64,000 nt of DNA from Ruegeria sp. TM1040. Its GTDB lineage: Bacteria; Pseudomonadota; Alphaproteobacteria; Rhodobacterales; Rhodobacteraceae. Location of the stretch: assembly GCF_000014065.1 (NCBI RefSeq), contig NC_008043.1, forward strand, positions 428,001-492,000, given 5' to 3'. The notes beneath the pieces were generated by a model that was given only the letters and a program-made list of their open reading frames with translations, was not told the origin of the DNA and made no database searches. Shown here piece by piece: positions 35,587-45,884 of this stretch (positions are counted from its first letter, which is position 1; every line of letters starts with the position of its first letter). The position numbers and the translations under genes were made by a program.

Positions 35587-36429
35587 ATGAGCGCATCATC
35601 GCAAAAAACGGCCCTAACGGCCGAAGACATCCGGGCCATGAAAGGGCGGACCCCGATTGTCAGCCTCACGGCTTATACCACACCGATGGCGCAGCTGATG
35701 GATGAACATTGCGATTTTGTACTGGTCGGGGACAGCGTCGGCATGGTGTTGCATGGGCTGCCGTCGACGCTTGGGGTCACGATGGAGATGATGATCCTGC
35801 ACGGTGCTGCCGTCGCTCGCGGCCTGAAGCGCGCGATGATGGTGATCGACATGCCCTTCGGAAGCTACGAACAATCGCCAGCGCAGGCCTTTGCGAATGC
35901 CGCCCGTCTGATGGCGGAAACCGGTGCGGCGGCTGTCAAACTCGAAGGCGGCGAAGAGATGGCCGACACCATCCGCTTTCTCGTGAAACGCGGTATTCCC
36001 GTGATGGCGCATATCGGGCTCACGCCGCAGTCGATCAACACGCTGGGCGGCTACAAGGTGCAGGGCCGCGACGACGCTGCCAAACCCCTTATCGCCGATG
36101 CCCGCGCGGTTGCTGAGGCCGGGGCCTTTGCGGTGGTTCTGGAAAAAGTCCCGGCAAGCCTTGCCGATCAAGTGACTGAGATCGTCGACATTCCCACCAT
36201 CGGCATCGGGGCCTCTGCGGGCTGTGATGGCCAGGTGCTGGTGGTGGATGACATGCTTGGCTTTTTTGGCGCCTTCAAGCCGAAGTTCGTCAAACGCTAC
36301 GCCGAGCTTGGCCCCGCCGCCGAAGAAGCAATCGCAGACTACGCCTCCGAGGTCCGCGCGCGGCGTTTTCCCAGTGCAGAACACACCTTTGCGGACCACG
36401 CGCCGCAAAAAGCCCCTCAACAAGACTGA
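35587..36429 (+). CDS. panB: 3-methyl-2-oxobutanoate hydroxymethyltransferase
   Basis: 280 aa. PanB adds a one-carbon group from methylene-tetrahydrofolate to ketoisovalerate, making ketopantoate for pantothenate and CoA. Conserved are [15 protein letters not shown], the metal-binding [34 protein letters not shown] and [14 protein letters not shown]. The AACGAGGTAAC upstream gives a ribosome site. panC follows 13 bp downstream. Confidence 0.97.
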   Translation: MSASSQKTALTAEDIRAMKGRTPIVSLTAYTTPMAQLMDEHCDFVLVGDSVGMVLHGLPSTLGVTMEMMILHGAAVARGLKRAMMVIDMPFGSYEQSPAQAFANAARLMAETGAAAVKLEGGEEMADTIRFLVKRGIPVMAHIGLTPQSINTLGGYKVQGRDDAAKPLIADARAVAEAGAFAVVLEKVPASLADQVTEIVDIPTIGIGASAGCDGQVLVVDDMLGFFGAFKPKFVKRYAELGPAAEEAIADYASEVRARRFPSAEHTFADHAPQKAPQQD

Positions 36430-36442
36430 AGGACTGCTCCCG

Positions 36443-37285
36443 ATGACTCCCCCGATCTTGCGCCGTCTGGATGATCTGCGCGCCTTGCGGCGTGACTGGA
36501 TGAAGAAGGGCGATACCCTCGGTCTTGTTCCCACCATGGGCGCATTGCACGCCGGGCATCTGTCCTTGGTAGAGGCCGCCAAAGCCGCCTGCGATCATGT
36601 GGTTGTCACCATTTTTGTGAATCCCAAGCAGTTCAACAGTCCCGAAGACCTCGCCAATTATCCGCGCACGGAACATGAGGACGCGCAAAAGCTCGCACCC
36701 TACGGTGTCGATGCGATCTATGTGCCCGATCCGGATCAGATCTACCCCGAGGGCTACGCCACCACGGTCAGCCTCACGGGCGTCACGGATGTGATGGAAG
36801 GCCCCAACCGCCCCGGCCACTTCGAGGGGGTCGCCACGGTGGTGGCCAAACTGTTCCTTCAGTCCGGGGCCGACCGCGCGTTTTTTGGCGAAAAGGATTA
36901 TCAGCAGCTGATGGTGGTGCGGCGTATGGCGCGGGATCTCGATATCCCGATCGAGGTGATCGGCTGCCCCACCGTGCGCGAGGCCTCGGGCCTTGCCATG
37001 TCCTCGCGCAATATGCGCCTCTCTGCTGCGGCCACAAAGACGGCCGGCCAGCTCAATCCCCTCATGGAAGCCGCGGCCACCCGTCTGCGCGCCGGCGAGG
37101 ACTATGCCCCGCTTGAGGCCGAGATGCGTGCCCAGCTCAGCGATTTGGGGTTTGCCGAGATCGAGTATATCGACCTGCGCTGTGCTCAGGATCTCACGTC
37201 TCTGGACCGTCTGGATCGCCCCGCACGCATGTTCGTTGCGGCCTGGCTTGATGGGGTGCGGCTCATTGACAATATCGCCGTCTGA
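36443..37285 (+). CDS. panC: Pantoate-beta-alanine ligase
   Basis: 280 aa from the ATG at 36443, matching the PanC N-terminus; the frame opens farther upstream inside panB but is not coding there. PanC joins pantoate and beta-alanine with ATP. The HIGH-like motif is GALHAGHLSL. FVNPKQFN, RPGHFEGVATVV, FGEKDYQQL and the SSRNMRLS (KMSKS-like) segment are all present. A perfect AT-rich palindrome sits 23 bp after the stop. Confidence 0.97.
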   Translation: MTPPILRRLDDLRALRRDWMKKGDTLGLVPTMGALHAGHLSLVEAAKAACDHVVVTIFVNPKQFNSPEDLANYPRTEHEDAQKLAPYGVDAIYVPDPDQIYPEGYATTVSLTGVTDVMEGPNRPGHFEGVATVVAKLFLQSGADRAFFGEKDYQQLMVVRRMARDLDIPIEVIGCPTVREASGLAMSSRNMRLSAAATKTAGQLNPLMEAAATRLRAGEDYAPLEAEMRAQLSDLGFAEIEYIDLRCAQDLTSLDRLDRPARMFVAAWLDGVRLIDNIAV

Positions 37286-37308
37286 GCCCTGTCCCGCGGT
37301 CGCTTTGA

Positions 37309-37324
37309 TACTAATTTATTAGTA
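37309..37324. promoter_or_regulatory. 16-bp perfect palindrome upstream of glpK
   Basis: TACTAAT-TT-ATTAGTA lies 67 bp upstream of the glpK start and 23 bp after panC. Its symmetry and high A+T content fit an operator for a dimeric repressor; as a terminator it would be weak. The protein that binds it is unknown. Confidence 0.45.
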
Positions 37325-37391
37325 GGGGCTGGTCGCGCTAACAGATTTATGTCTAATCTCCGCAGCAAGAGACGATTTGGAGGGCGCGCTC

Positions 37392-38876
<1,485 letters not shown>

Positions 38877-38900
38877 CGCGGCGCCTGAAAACCGCCCCCT

Positions 38901-38953
38901 CGCGTCTTCTAACAAAAAATATCCCGGGGGTTACAGGGGGCAGCGCCCCCTGT
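38901..38953. repeat. Roseobacter-type intergenic repeat with terminator hairpin
   Basis: The CGCGTCTTCTAAC tract leads into AATATCCCGGGGG (centre about 38925). It is followed by a 9-bp stem ACAGGGGGC with GCCCCCTGT (38933-38953) and TCTTT. The same arrangement recurs at 41557-41690. The hairpin can serve as terminator of glpK on the plus strand. The conserved AATATCC core plus a GC hairpin marks a dispersed repeat family. Confidence 0.7.
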
Positions 38954-38969
38954 CTTTATGTCAAAGGCG

Positions 38970-40223
38970 TCAAACCTGCGCCCCGGCCGGAATGGTCGGG
39001 GGCTGCGCATTCAGGGCCTCAATCGAAAACCCCGAAATTGCCTTGTACTTGGCCGCATGCGCCGCAAGATCCGCGCGCGCAATAACGGCGTCGATCTCCT
39101 CAAACGCCCCCCCGCAGAGGTCCTCAACGCGCTGCAACACCGCATCCGGCCCGTTTCCGGACCGGTTGGCCAGGCCGATCTTGGTGGCTGCCGGGCGCAT
39201 CTCGGCCTCATAAGCCTGCAGCGCCTCTGTCGTCACCCCATGCGCGAGGATCTGTGCACCGATATTGCGCGCATCCAGAATCGCCTGGCTCGCACCGTTA
39301 GAACCGATGGGATAGGTCGGATGCGCCGCATCCCCCATCAATGTGCGATGCCCAAAGCTCCACTGCGGCAGCGGGTCCCGATCCACCATCGGGTATTCAT
39401 AGACCACCTCGGCGCCGCGAATGAGCGCTGGCACATCAATCCAGTCAAAACGCCAGTCTGCAAAGTCACCGACAAACTGATTGATATCGACCGCCCGGTT
39501 CCAATCCTCGCGCTGGAAATCCTGGTTGGGGTCAAAGCGTTTTTCGGCAATCCAGTTGAGCGTCGCAAGACCGTCCGCATCGGGCGCAGAGATCGGATAG
39601 GACACAAAGCGCAGATGATCGTGACCGATCATCGCCATCGCGCCTTCGCCTTTGAACACCGGCGCGCGGGTGGTGGCCCGCCACAGAATACGCCCGTCCC
39701 AGATCGGCGCGCCCTCGTCGGGGTACTGGCAGGCGCGCAGGGCCGAATGGATGCCATCCGCTGCCACCACAAGACGTCCCGCGACGCTTCGCCCATCCGA
39801 AAGATGCAAGAGCGCGCCCTCTGCGGTGTCCTCCCAGCCCTGCGCGCGCGCGCCGGTTTCAATCACCTCTGGTCCTGCGCGCTCCAGAAGGCTGCGATAC
39901 AGAAGCATCTGCAATTCGCCCCGATGAACGGAAAACTGCGGCCAGGCATAGCCTGCGTTGAGGCCGCGCGGCTCTTCCCAGATCGTGTTGCCCAGCTTGG
40001 AATAAAACCCAAGCTGCTGCGTGCGCACACCAATCGCATCAAGCTCCGCCTCAAGGCCGAGATCAAACAGCTCGCGCACCGCATTGGGTTGCAGGTTGAT
40101 GCCAACGCCCATGGGTTTGAGCCTGCGCGTGGCTTCAAAGACCTTAAACGGCACACCGATCTGGTGCAGCGTCAGCCCCAGAGCCAGCCCCGCGATGCCG
40201 CCACCTGCAATCAAAATTGTCAT
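38970..40223 (-). CDS. FAD-dependent aromatic monooxygenase-like protein (PhzS-like)
   Basis: 417 aa, the size of group A flavoprotein hydroxylases. FAD-binding elements are GGGIAGLALGLTLHQIG at the N-terminus, a middle VAADGIHSALR, and GDAAHPTYPIGSNGASQAI. The start resembles PhzS and related NADH-dependent hydroxylases of aromatic or N-heterocyclic substrates. It may hydroxylate a small aromatic acid, but no pathway genes are adjacent to indicate which. The gene follows idi by 71 bp on the same strand and ends near the repeat at 38901-38953. Confidence 0.85.
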   Translation of the reverse strand: MTILIAGGGIAGLALGLTLHQIGVPFKVFEATRRLKPMGVGINLQPNAVRELFDLGLEAELDAIGVRTQQLGFYSKLGNTIWEEPRGLNAGYAWPQFSVHRGELQMLLYRSLLERAGPEVIETGARAQGWEDTAEGALLHLSDGRSVAGRLVVAADGIHSALRACQYPDEGAPIWDGRILWRATTRAPVFKGEGAMAMIGHDHLRFVSYPISAPDADGLATLNWIAEKRFDPNQDFQREDWNRAVDINQFVGDFADWRFDWIDVPALIRGAEVVYEYPMVDRDPLPQWSFGHRTLMGDAAHPTYPIGSNGASQAILDARNIGAQILAHGVTTEALQAYEAEMRPAATKIGLANRSGNGPDAVLQRVEDLCGGAFEEIDAVIARADLAAHAAKYKAISGFSIEALNAQPPTIPAGAQV

Positions 40224-40294
40224 AATTCATGTCCTCCCGCGCGGCATAAGATCATGGCGCTAGAGGCAAAGACAAGCCCGCAAAAGGACGGGAG

Positions 40295-40849
40295 TCAGGG
40301 CTTTGCGGAGACGATCAGCTCGGGGCCAAAGATCACATCCGCATAGTCGGCCAGATAAATCTTGAGCCAGGGCGTGAACCGATCCGGATGGCGCTCCACC
40401 TCCGCCAAGAGGTCATGATAATCGACCCAGCGAGTCTCCATCACCTCTGCCGGATTTGGCGCCAGCCCAAGCGGTGCGAGCATATGGGCAAGGTAGACAT
40501 CGACAACTTCGTGTTCAATAAGCCCGCCGCCCACGTCGGCGCGATACTCAAGCGTGTGGCGATACTCGGGATGCAGACCCTCCAGGCCCAGCTCTTCCCG
40601 AAGCCGACGCACCGCGCAGCGATCCGACGCCTCGCGCCACTGCGGATGGGTGCAGCAGGTGTTCGCCCAGAGACCGGGCGTATGGTACTTGCCCATCGCG
40701 CGCCGCTGCATCAGGATCTCGCGCCCCTGTACCACAAAAACGGACACGGCCTTATGTCGCATCCCCTCCTGATGGGCGCGCAGCTTGTCCACGGGCGTCA
40801 GGGTTCCATCAACCCATGCGGGGATCAGATCGGGGCGGCGCTCTGTCAT
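40295..40849 (-). CDS. idi: Isopentenyl-diphosphate delta-isomerase, type I
   Basis: 184 aa from the ATG at 40849 (MTERRPDLIPAW). It interconverts isopentenyl and dimethylallyl diphosphate for isoprenoids. Characteristic are HKAVSVFVV, QRRAMGKYHTPGLW, the catalytic NTCCTHPQW with its cysteine and histidine, and the Nudix-like RRLREELGLEG. The late EHEVVDVYLAH is also typical. It lies on the minus strand between the cytochrome c gene and the flavin monooxygenase. No carotenoid or bacteriochlorophyll genes are next to it here. Confidence 0.95.
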   Translation of the reverse strand: MTERRPDLIPAWVDGTLTPVDKLRAHQEGMRHKAVSVFVVQGREILMQRRAMGKYHTPGLWANTCCTHPQWREASDRCAVRRLREELGLEGLHPEYRHTLEYRADVGGGLIEHEVVDVYLAHMLAPLGLAPNPAEVMETRWVDYHDLLAEVERHPDRFTPWLKIYLADYADVIFGPELIVSAKP

Positions 40850-40997
40850 GTCACTCCTGTCATTTGGCTGCCCAAGGGCCGCGTCAATCGCAGAGCATCT
40901 AGGGCAAGGGGCAGGGGATCTCAAGGGCGCGCCCTATGCCAGAGCACGCCACGCCCGAAAAGAGCGCGACGTTCCCTGCAAGTGTCCGGCGTTCTGT

Positions 40998-41465
40998 TCA
41001 GTCGCTGGCGTTCTCATTGTCGGAGGCCTCGGCCTCAGCCTCTGCCGGGGCGGGGCCAAATTGGGCGAGATAGGCATAGACATCCTCGCCACCGGTCTTC
41101 AGGCGAAAGGCCATTTTGGATTTGGCTTTGTTGTCTTCCAGGAATTCCCGCAAGAACCCCCGCGGGTCTGCGGTATATGCGGCAAATGTCTCAGCGTCCC
41201 AGACAAGACCGGCTTCGCCCGCTGCAACCAGGTCATCGCCATAGCGAAAATCCTCAACGGTGCCCGCCTGACGGCCCGCGATCCCCCAAAGATTGGGCCC
41301 GGTGCGCCCTCCTTTGGAGAGTGTTTCGCCTGTGTCAGAGACGATCTGATGGCAGGACTTGCATTTGTTGAACGCCTTTTGCCCGGCTTCGGGATCGCCT
41401 TCGGCCCATGCCGTGACGGGAAGCGTGAGGGCAAACACAATGGCTGTACTGAGAATCGATTTCAT
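40998..41465 (-). CDS. Class I c-type cytochrome (c2/c-550-like), periplasmic
   Basis: 155 aa from the ATG at 41465. A signal peptide covers residues 1-21 (cut after AWA). One haem attachment motif, CKSCH, follows, with the sixth-ligand methionine in KSKMAFRL. TGPNLWGIAGRQAG marks the proteobacterial c2 group, and VWDAETFAAYTADPRGFLREF resembles Roseobacter cytochrome c2/c-551i. It should shuttle electrons between respiratory complexes. The C-terminal tail is unusually acidic and alanine-rich. Confidence 0.88.
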   Translation of the reverse strand: MKSILSTAIVFALTLPVTAWAEGDPEAGQKAFNKCKSCHQIVSDTGETLSKGGRTGPNLWGIAGRQAGTVEDFRYGDDLVAAGEAGLVWDAETFAAYTADPRGFLREFLEDNKAKSKMAFRLKTGGEDVYAYLAQFGPAPAEAEAEASDNENASD

Positions 41466-42058
41466 CAACTTGGCTCCTGTGCGGAAGAATCTCAGCACCA
41501 AGATCTGAGCCAACACAGCTCACTGTCAACGCGACATAAGCGACATGTGCCCGAATTCAGGGGGCTTGGGGGCTTTGCCCCTCTTGGCCTGCGGCCAATT
41601 CACCCCAGGATATTTTCAGTCAAAAGAAAGAAGGGCCCCCGCGTCTTCTTCTAACTCCAAATATCCCGGAGCGCGAGGCAGAGCCTCGCATCCCCGTTGC
41701 GTCACCAGCGCGCGCATTGGTGACGAGATTCAAATGCGCGCGGGGTATTTTGGTTTTGATCGCGATCTTTGCCGGGATGAAAACCGGCGACATCAGGAAA
41801 CGGCTTCCCTTTGGGGAGCAGTGCAGAGATAACGTTGAGCACGCGGGAGGATACTCCCGGCCACCTCCGCCTTTGTGGCGGCGCCGCCATGCTTACACGC
41901 AGCTTCTATTGGATAACCTCAGGATCTCAGATCCACATCGGGAGCGAATTCGGACAGTGTCAGATCCCGGGATGACCGAGCGCCAGACCGGCGCGTCGGA
42001 GGTTGTCCTTGCGCCAGATTTCGACATACTGGCCAGAATATATTTGCAATGAGGTGAC
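41466..42058. other. 593-bp gap dense in small hairpins
   Basis: The gap holds at least seven perfect small stem-loops between 41569 and 41881. They are GGGGC-GCCCC (41569-41581), TTGGCC-GGCCAA (41584-41598), GCGAGGC-GCCTCGC (41673-41689), CGTCACCA-TGGTGACG (41700-41725), GCCGG-CCGGC (41771-41788), CGGGAG-CTCCCG (41844-41859) and CCGCC-GGCGG (41867-41881). 41886-42058 is quieter and probably holds the promoter of the next gene. No tRNA or convincing coding region is present; a frame at 41717-42052 is compositionally poor. Confidence 0.75.
41557..41690. repeat. Two head-to-head copies of the intergenic repeat
   Basis: The right-hand copy (41640-41689) reads CGCGTCTTCT, TAAC, AATATCCCGG and then a GC hairpin, matching the copy at 38901. 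The left-hand copy is inverted: reading on the minus strand from about 41640 it shows CTTCTT, AAAATATCCTGGGG, then the hairpins at 41584-41598 and 41569-41581. The two are therefore arranged as an inverted pair sharing an A/G-rich centre. Confidence 0.65.
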
Positions 42059-42502
42059 ATGACAGAGCCGCTGCGCCCAACCGGTCCTCTGATCCGCAAT
42101 CTACATTCGAGACGCGCACGGCAAAGGCTTGCCCTGGCGGAAGCCTATTCGCGCACCAGTATTCTTGCGAGTTTGGGGCGTGGATTGAGCGATGCGGTGG
42201 ATTTCGTCCGCGACCCGGACGACGCATTTCTCGTCGTTTTGCACAATAGACTGGCAACTGCGTCCCGGGCGGCAAAGCGCGCAAATTGGCCGGGCGGCAG
42301 GCTATACAATCGTCTAGTTGGGGAAGATCCGAACTATGTTGAACTGTCAGGGTCACATATCGCCCATGTGCTGCAGCTCTTGGGGCGAGACTGTCCGGAA
42401 GGATTAGGACCACTACAATTCTATCATCTTCGCGTGGATGTGGTCAAAGACGCCATAGACGTATTAACGGCGTCCGTCGCACCCGCGAAAAGCGACGAAT
42501 AA
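42059..42502 (+). CDS. Hypothetical protein, orphan-like
   Basis: 147 aa from the ATG at 42059, with GAGGTGAC just upstream. It has no recognised domain, signal peptide or membrane helix. It is predicted largely helical, with an arginine-rich start (LIRNLHSRRARQRLALAEAYSR) and an acidic C-terminus. Codon use is less G/C-biased than in the neighbours, a hint of recent acquisition. It converges on the YaiI-family gene with three bases between the stops. The evidence that it is real is the open frame, the ribosome site and plausible composition. Confidence 0.55.
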   Translation: MTEPLRPTGPLIRNLHSRRARQRLALAEAYSRTSILASLGRGLSDAVDFVRDPDDAFLVVLHNRLATASRAAKRANWPGGRLYNRLVGEDPNYVELSGSHIAHVLQLLGRDCPEGLGPLQFYHLRVDVVKDAIDVLTASVAPAKSDE

Positions 42503-42505
42503 CCG

Positions 42506-42958
42506 TTATCCCTTCGCCGCGCGGATTTCGCGTTCGAGGGCGTCGAGGAACCGCGAGCGGTCCGCCTTCGAGAACCCTTTGCCGCCGCCTTGCATGCCCA
42601 GGGGATTGGCGGCGCGCAGGTCGGCCATCAGGTCACGCATCGCCAGTTGCTGGCCGATATTGGCCTCGGTAAAGCGCTCTCCATTATGGCGCAGCACCCG
42701 CGCACCCGCCTCGATGCATTTGGCGGCCAGCGGGATGTCTCCCGTCACCACCACGTCGCCCGGCCCACAGCGTTCTGCGATCCACATATCGGCCACATCC
42801 GCGCCTGCATCCACGATGACGTTTTCCACCAGCGGGTTTTGCGAGGGCCGGAGGCCCCCGTTCGAGACCACAAACATGCGCCACTTGTGACGGGTGGCGA
42901 CACGCTCTGCCTCGGCTTTGACCGGGCAGGCGTCTGCATCGATGTACAGCGCGCTCAC
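42506..42958 (-). CDS. YaiI/YqxD family protein (UPF0178, DUF188; NYN-related fold)
   Basis: 150 aa, standard length. The family signature is at the N-terminus: [18 protein letters not shown]. Then [29 protein letters not shown] follows in pieces, together with the acidic [14 protein letters not shown]. The fold relates to PIN/NYN nucleases, but the biochemical role is unknown. It overlaps the sthA stop by four bases and is probably co-transcribed with sthA and fghA. Confidence 0.9.
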   Translation of the reverse strand: MSALYIDADACPVKAEAERVATRHKWRMFVVSNGGLRPSQNPLVENVIVDAGADVADMWIAERCGPGDVVVTGDIPLAAKCIEAGARVLRHNGERFTEANIGQQLAMRDLMADLRAANPLGMQGGGKGFSKADRSRFLDALEREIRAAKG

Positions 42959-44460
42959 TCTGGCGCCTTGTCCTTGGCCGCAGATTTGGTCTCGGTCTTT
43001 TTGGCCGGGGCTTTCTTGGCCTTTGAGGGCGCGCGCAGATCCTTGTATTCATCCGGGATTGGCATCCGGTTGAAGGCATCAAGCCCGGCGATCTTATAGG
43101 CCTCGGCCAGGGTCGGATAATTGAAGGTGTTCTGCACGAAGTAATCCACCGTGCCTTTGAGGTTCAGCACCGCCTGTGCGATGTGAATAAGCTCAGTCGC
43201 GCCTTCGCCGACGATCTGCACGCCCAGCACCCGGCGGGTCTTGAGCGAAAACAGCATCTTCAGCATGCCGTGCTCCAGCCCCATGATGTGCCCGCGCGAG
43301 GTTTCGCGGAACCGCGCGATGCCGACCTCATAGGGGACGCCGCGCTCTTTCAGCTCTTCTTCGGACATGCCGCAGGTGGACATTTCCGGCACTGAGTAGA
43401 TGCCATAGGGGAACCAGGGGCTCTCGGGCACGGTGGGCACATCCATCGCATGACAGGCCGCAACCCGCCCCTGTTGCAGCGAGGTGGAGGCCAGCGATGG
43501 ATGGCCGATCACATCGCCGGTGGCATAGATATGGGACACTTTGGTCTGATAGGTCTTGCGCTCCACCTCAAGGCGGCCGCGATGATCCGTCTCCAGCCCC
43601 ACGGCCTTGAGGTTCAGGCGATCCGTGTTGCCCATGCGCCCGGCAGCAAACAAGAGCATCTCGCCACGCACGTGGCGGCCGTTTTCCAGCGTGACCTCAA
43701 TGTGGCTGCCTTCGTCTTCGATGCTCTCAATCGCAGACCCCAGCCGCAGATCAACACCGTTTTCGCGGATCTGGTGGGTGAACTCCTGGATGAGCGTGCG
43801 GTCGATGAAATCAAGGAAGGTGTCGCGCGGCTCGATCAGGGTGACGCGCACATCAAGCGCCGAGAACATGGTCGCGTATTCGACACCGATGACGCCAGCC
43901 CCCACTACAATGAGCGAGCGCGGGATTTCCGCCATTTCGAGGAATTCGTCGCCGTCTACGACGGTTGTGCCGTTGAAAGGCACGCTGTCGGGGCGATAGG
44001 TGCGGGTGCCGGTGGCGATCAGGAATTTCTCGCCGGTGACGCGGGTGGTGTCGCCGGCCTCGACTTCGACCTCGACTTCGTTGGGGCCGGTGAAATGCGC
44101 CATGCCCGCCAGCATATCGACGTGGTTGCGGTTGAACTGGTGCTCGAGCACGTCAACCTCGTGATCAAGCGTCATATGCAGGCGGGCCTTCAGGTCTTCG
44201 GCCTTGATCTGGTCCTTCACGCGGTAGGCGCGGCCATAGAAACTGCGCTCGCGCCAGCCGGTAAGGTTCAGCACGGTTTCCCGCAGGGTCTTTGAGGGCA
44301 CCGTGCCGGTATGGACAGAGACCCCGCCCAGGCGATCCTTGCGGTCGATCACCAGCACGCGGCGCTTGAGCTTGGCGGCCTGAATGGCGGCGGTGCGGCC
44401 GGAGGGGCCGGAGCCGATGACGATCAGGTCATAGTCATATTGGGGCGTGGTCTCGGTCAT
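42955..44460 (-). CDS. sthA: Soluble pyridine nucleotide transhydrogenase
   Basis: 501 aa from the ATG at 44460 (N-terminus [18 protein letters not shown]), four bases after the fghA stop. SthA moves hydride between NAD(H) and NADP(H) and helps remove excess NADPH. The FAD motif is [10 protein letters not shown]. Where related disulfide reductases have CxxxxC, this has [13 protein letters not shown], as expected in SthA. The NAD(P) motif is [14 protein letters not shown], and the dimer part reads [16 protein letters not shown]. The last 30 residues are a lysine/alanine-rich tail that I do not recognise from other SthA proteins. Confidence 0.92.
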   Translation of the reverse strand: MTETTPQYDYDLIVIGSGPSGRTAAIQAAKLKRRVLVIDRKDRLGGVSVHTGTVPSKTLRETVLNLTGWRERSFYGRAYRVKDQIKAEDLKARLHMTLDHEVDVLEHQFNRNHVDMLAGMAHFTGPNEVEVEVEAGDTTRVTGEKFLIATGTRTYRPDSVPFNGTTVVDGDEFLEMAEIPRSLIVVGAGVIGVEYATMFSALDVRVTLIEPRDTFLDFIDRTLIQEFTHQIRENGVDLRLGSAIESIEDEGSHIEVTLENGRHVRGEMLLFAAGRMGNTDRLNLKAVGLETDHRGRLEVERKTYQTKVSHIYATGDVIGHPSLASTSLQQGRVAACHAMDVPTVPESPWFPYGIYSVPEMSTCGMSEEELKERGVPYEVGIARFRETSRGHIMGLEHGMLKMLFSLKTRRVLGVQIVGEGATELIHIAQAVLNLKGTVDYFVQNTFNYPTLAEAYKIAGLDAFNRMPIPDEYKDLRAPSKAKKAPAKKTETKSAAKDKAPE

Positions 44461-44464
44461 GATG

Positions 44465-45310
44465 TTACTCCCGATAGAGGGCGTCGGCGTGGAAGGAGAC
44501 ATGCTCCTCCATGAAGGTGGAGACAAAGAAGTAGCTATGGTCATAGCCCTTCTGCATTCGCAATGTGGCCTCCTGACGGCGGGTGGCAATCGCTTCGGCC
44601 ATGCTTTCGGTTTTCAAGAGATCCCCGAACTGGTCGGCGGTGCCGGTGTCGATGAGGACGGGGCCGTCAAACCCTGCTTCGCGCATCAACAGCGTGGCAT
44701 CATGCTTGGCCCATGCGGTCTCATCATCGCCCAGATAGGCCAAAAGCTGCTTGCGGCCCCAGTCGCTGTTGGTGGGGTTGCAGATCGGCGCAAAGGCGGA
44801 AACGGACCGGAACCGACCCGGCAGGTTCATCGCCAGCGTCAGCGCGCCGTGCCCGCCCATGGAGTGTCCGGTGATCGCCTGACGGGACATGTCGAGGTTG
44901 AAATTGGCGCCAAGCAGCGCGGGCAGCTCTTCGGCCACATAGTCCCACATCTGGAAATGCGGCTTCCAGGGGTCCTGGGTGGCGTTCACATAAAACCCAG
45001 CGCCCTGTCCCAGATCATACGCCTCGTCATTGGCAACGCCTTCGCCGCGCGGCGAGGTGTCGGGAAAGACAATGGCGATCCCCTGCTCGGCACACCAGGC
45101 CTGCGCGCTGGCCTTTGTCATGGCGTTTTCATGTGTGCAGGTCAGGCCCGACAGATACCACAACACGGGCACGGGGCCATCCTTGGCCTCCTCGGGGAGG
45201 AACAGGCCAAAAGTCATCTCGCAATTGGTGCTGCTGCTTTTGTGGCGGTAGACACCCTGCACGCCCCCAAAGGCGCGGTTTTCGGACACGGTTTCCAGTG
45301 ACGGTTCCAT
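44465..45310 (-). CDS. fghA: S-formylglutathione hydrolase
   Basis: 281 aa from the ATG at 45310, with AGGAGAG five bases upstream. FghA hydrolyses S-formylglutathione to formate and glutathione, the second step of glutathione-dependent formaldehyde oxidation. The nucleophile serine is in ITGHSMGGHGAL, the LSGLTCTHENAMTKA and FPDTSPRGEG elements are conserved, and the histidine is in GYDHSYFF. The partner alcohol dehydrogenase (adhC/flhA) is not adjacent. It precedes sthA by four bases. Confidence 0.95.
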   Translation of the reverse strand: MEPSLETVSENRAFGGVQGVYRHKSSSTNCEMTFGLFLPEEAKDGPVPVLWYLSGLTCTHENAMTKASAQAWCAEQGIAIVFPDTSPRGEGVANDEAYDLGQGAGFYVNATQDPWKPHFQMWDYVAEELPALLGANFNLDMSRQAITGHSMGGHGALTLAMNLPGRFRSVSAFAPICNPTNSDWGRKQLLAYLGDDETAWAKHDATLLMREAGFDGPVLIDTGTADQFGDLLKTESMAEAIATRRQEATLRMQKGYDHSYFFVSTFMEEHVSFHADALYRE

Positions 45311-45526
45311 CCAAGCTCTCCTCGAAATCGGTGTTGGCCCATCGCTAACGGGGTGCGGCGGATTAATCCAGAGCCGGGACGCCGCCTTGAACCCTTTTTG
45401 CGCCAGAAGGTTGCGATTGATTGAAGATCGCGTTTCCAAAGCGCGACTCTCTTGCCCGCCGAGGCTGGACAGGGCGCGCGCAAGCATGGAGAACAGAGCG
45501 CACGCATGACGCATAAGGAAGACCAG

Positions 45527-45868
45527 ATGACCCACTTTGAACGCCTCACCCCCGCCGCAGCCACCCCCGAAGAGGAACGCCCCGCGCCGGAAAAGCTGCT
45601 GGCTGGTGATCCCGTCTTCACAACGTGGAATGTGGAGGAGGTGGACGGGCTATATTGCGGCATCTGGCAGTCCACGCCGGGAAAGTGGCGGATTTCGTAC
45701 GATGAATGGGAATACTGCCGCATTCTCGAAGGGCGCTCCATCATCACCAGTGAGGATGGCACTGAATATCCGCTGAGCGCAGGCGACAGTTTCATCCTGC
45801 GTCCCGGATTCAAGGGCACATGGGAAGTTCTTGAAACCACCCGCAAGGACTATGTGATCCGTCTGTGA
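45527..45868 (+). CDS. Cupin-domain protein (DUF861-like)
   Basis: 113 aa from the ATG at 45527, with AAGGAAG eight bases upstream; an alternative ATG at 45506 would add seven residues. The small beta-barrel has the signature of DUF861: GIWQSTPGKWRISYDEWEYC in parts, ILEGRSIITSEDG, AGDSFILRPGFKGTWEV and the end KDYVIRL. Proteins of this kind are cytoplasmic and of uncertain function; some relate to ureidoglycine aminohydrolase. It converges on the AEC transporter with 16 bases between. Confidence 0.85.
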   Translation: MTHFERLTPAAATPEEERPAPEKLLAGDPVFTTWNVEEVDGLYCGIWQSTPGKWRISYDEWEYCRILEGRSIITSEDGTEYPLSAGDSFILRPGFKGTWEVLETTRKDYVIRL

Positions 45869-45884
45869 CGACTCGGACCTGTCG

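Noticed and set aside
38881-41700. CRISPR array or phage attachment site
   Set aside because: The repeats are few, inverted, differ in spacing and are not regularly spaced, and there are no cas or integrase genes.
41717-42052. 111-codon frame in the hairpin-rich gap
   Set aside because: It runs through four hairpins, lacks a ribosome site, and ends seven bases before a better supported gene.
42059-42502. Possible pseudogene
   Set aside because: It has a good ribosome site and no internal stops, so I kept it as a hypothetical gene.
42955-44460. SthA missing redox cysteines as a defect
   Set aside because: SthA-type transhydrogenases normally lack this pair, unlike dihydrolipoamide dehydrogenase.
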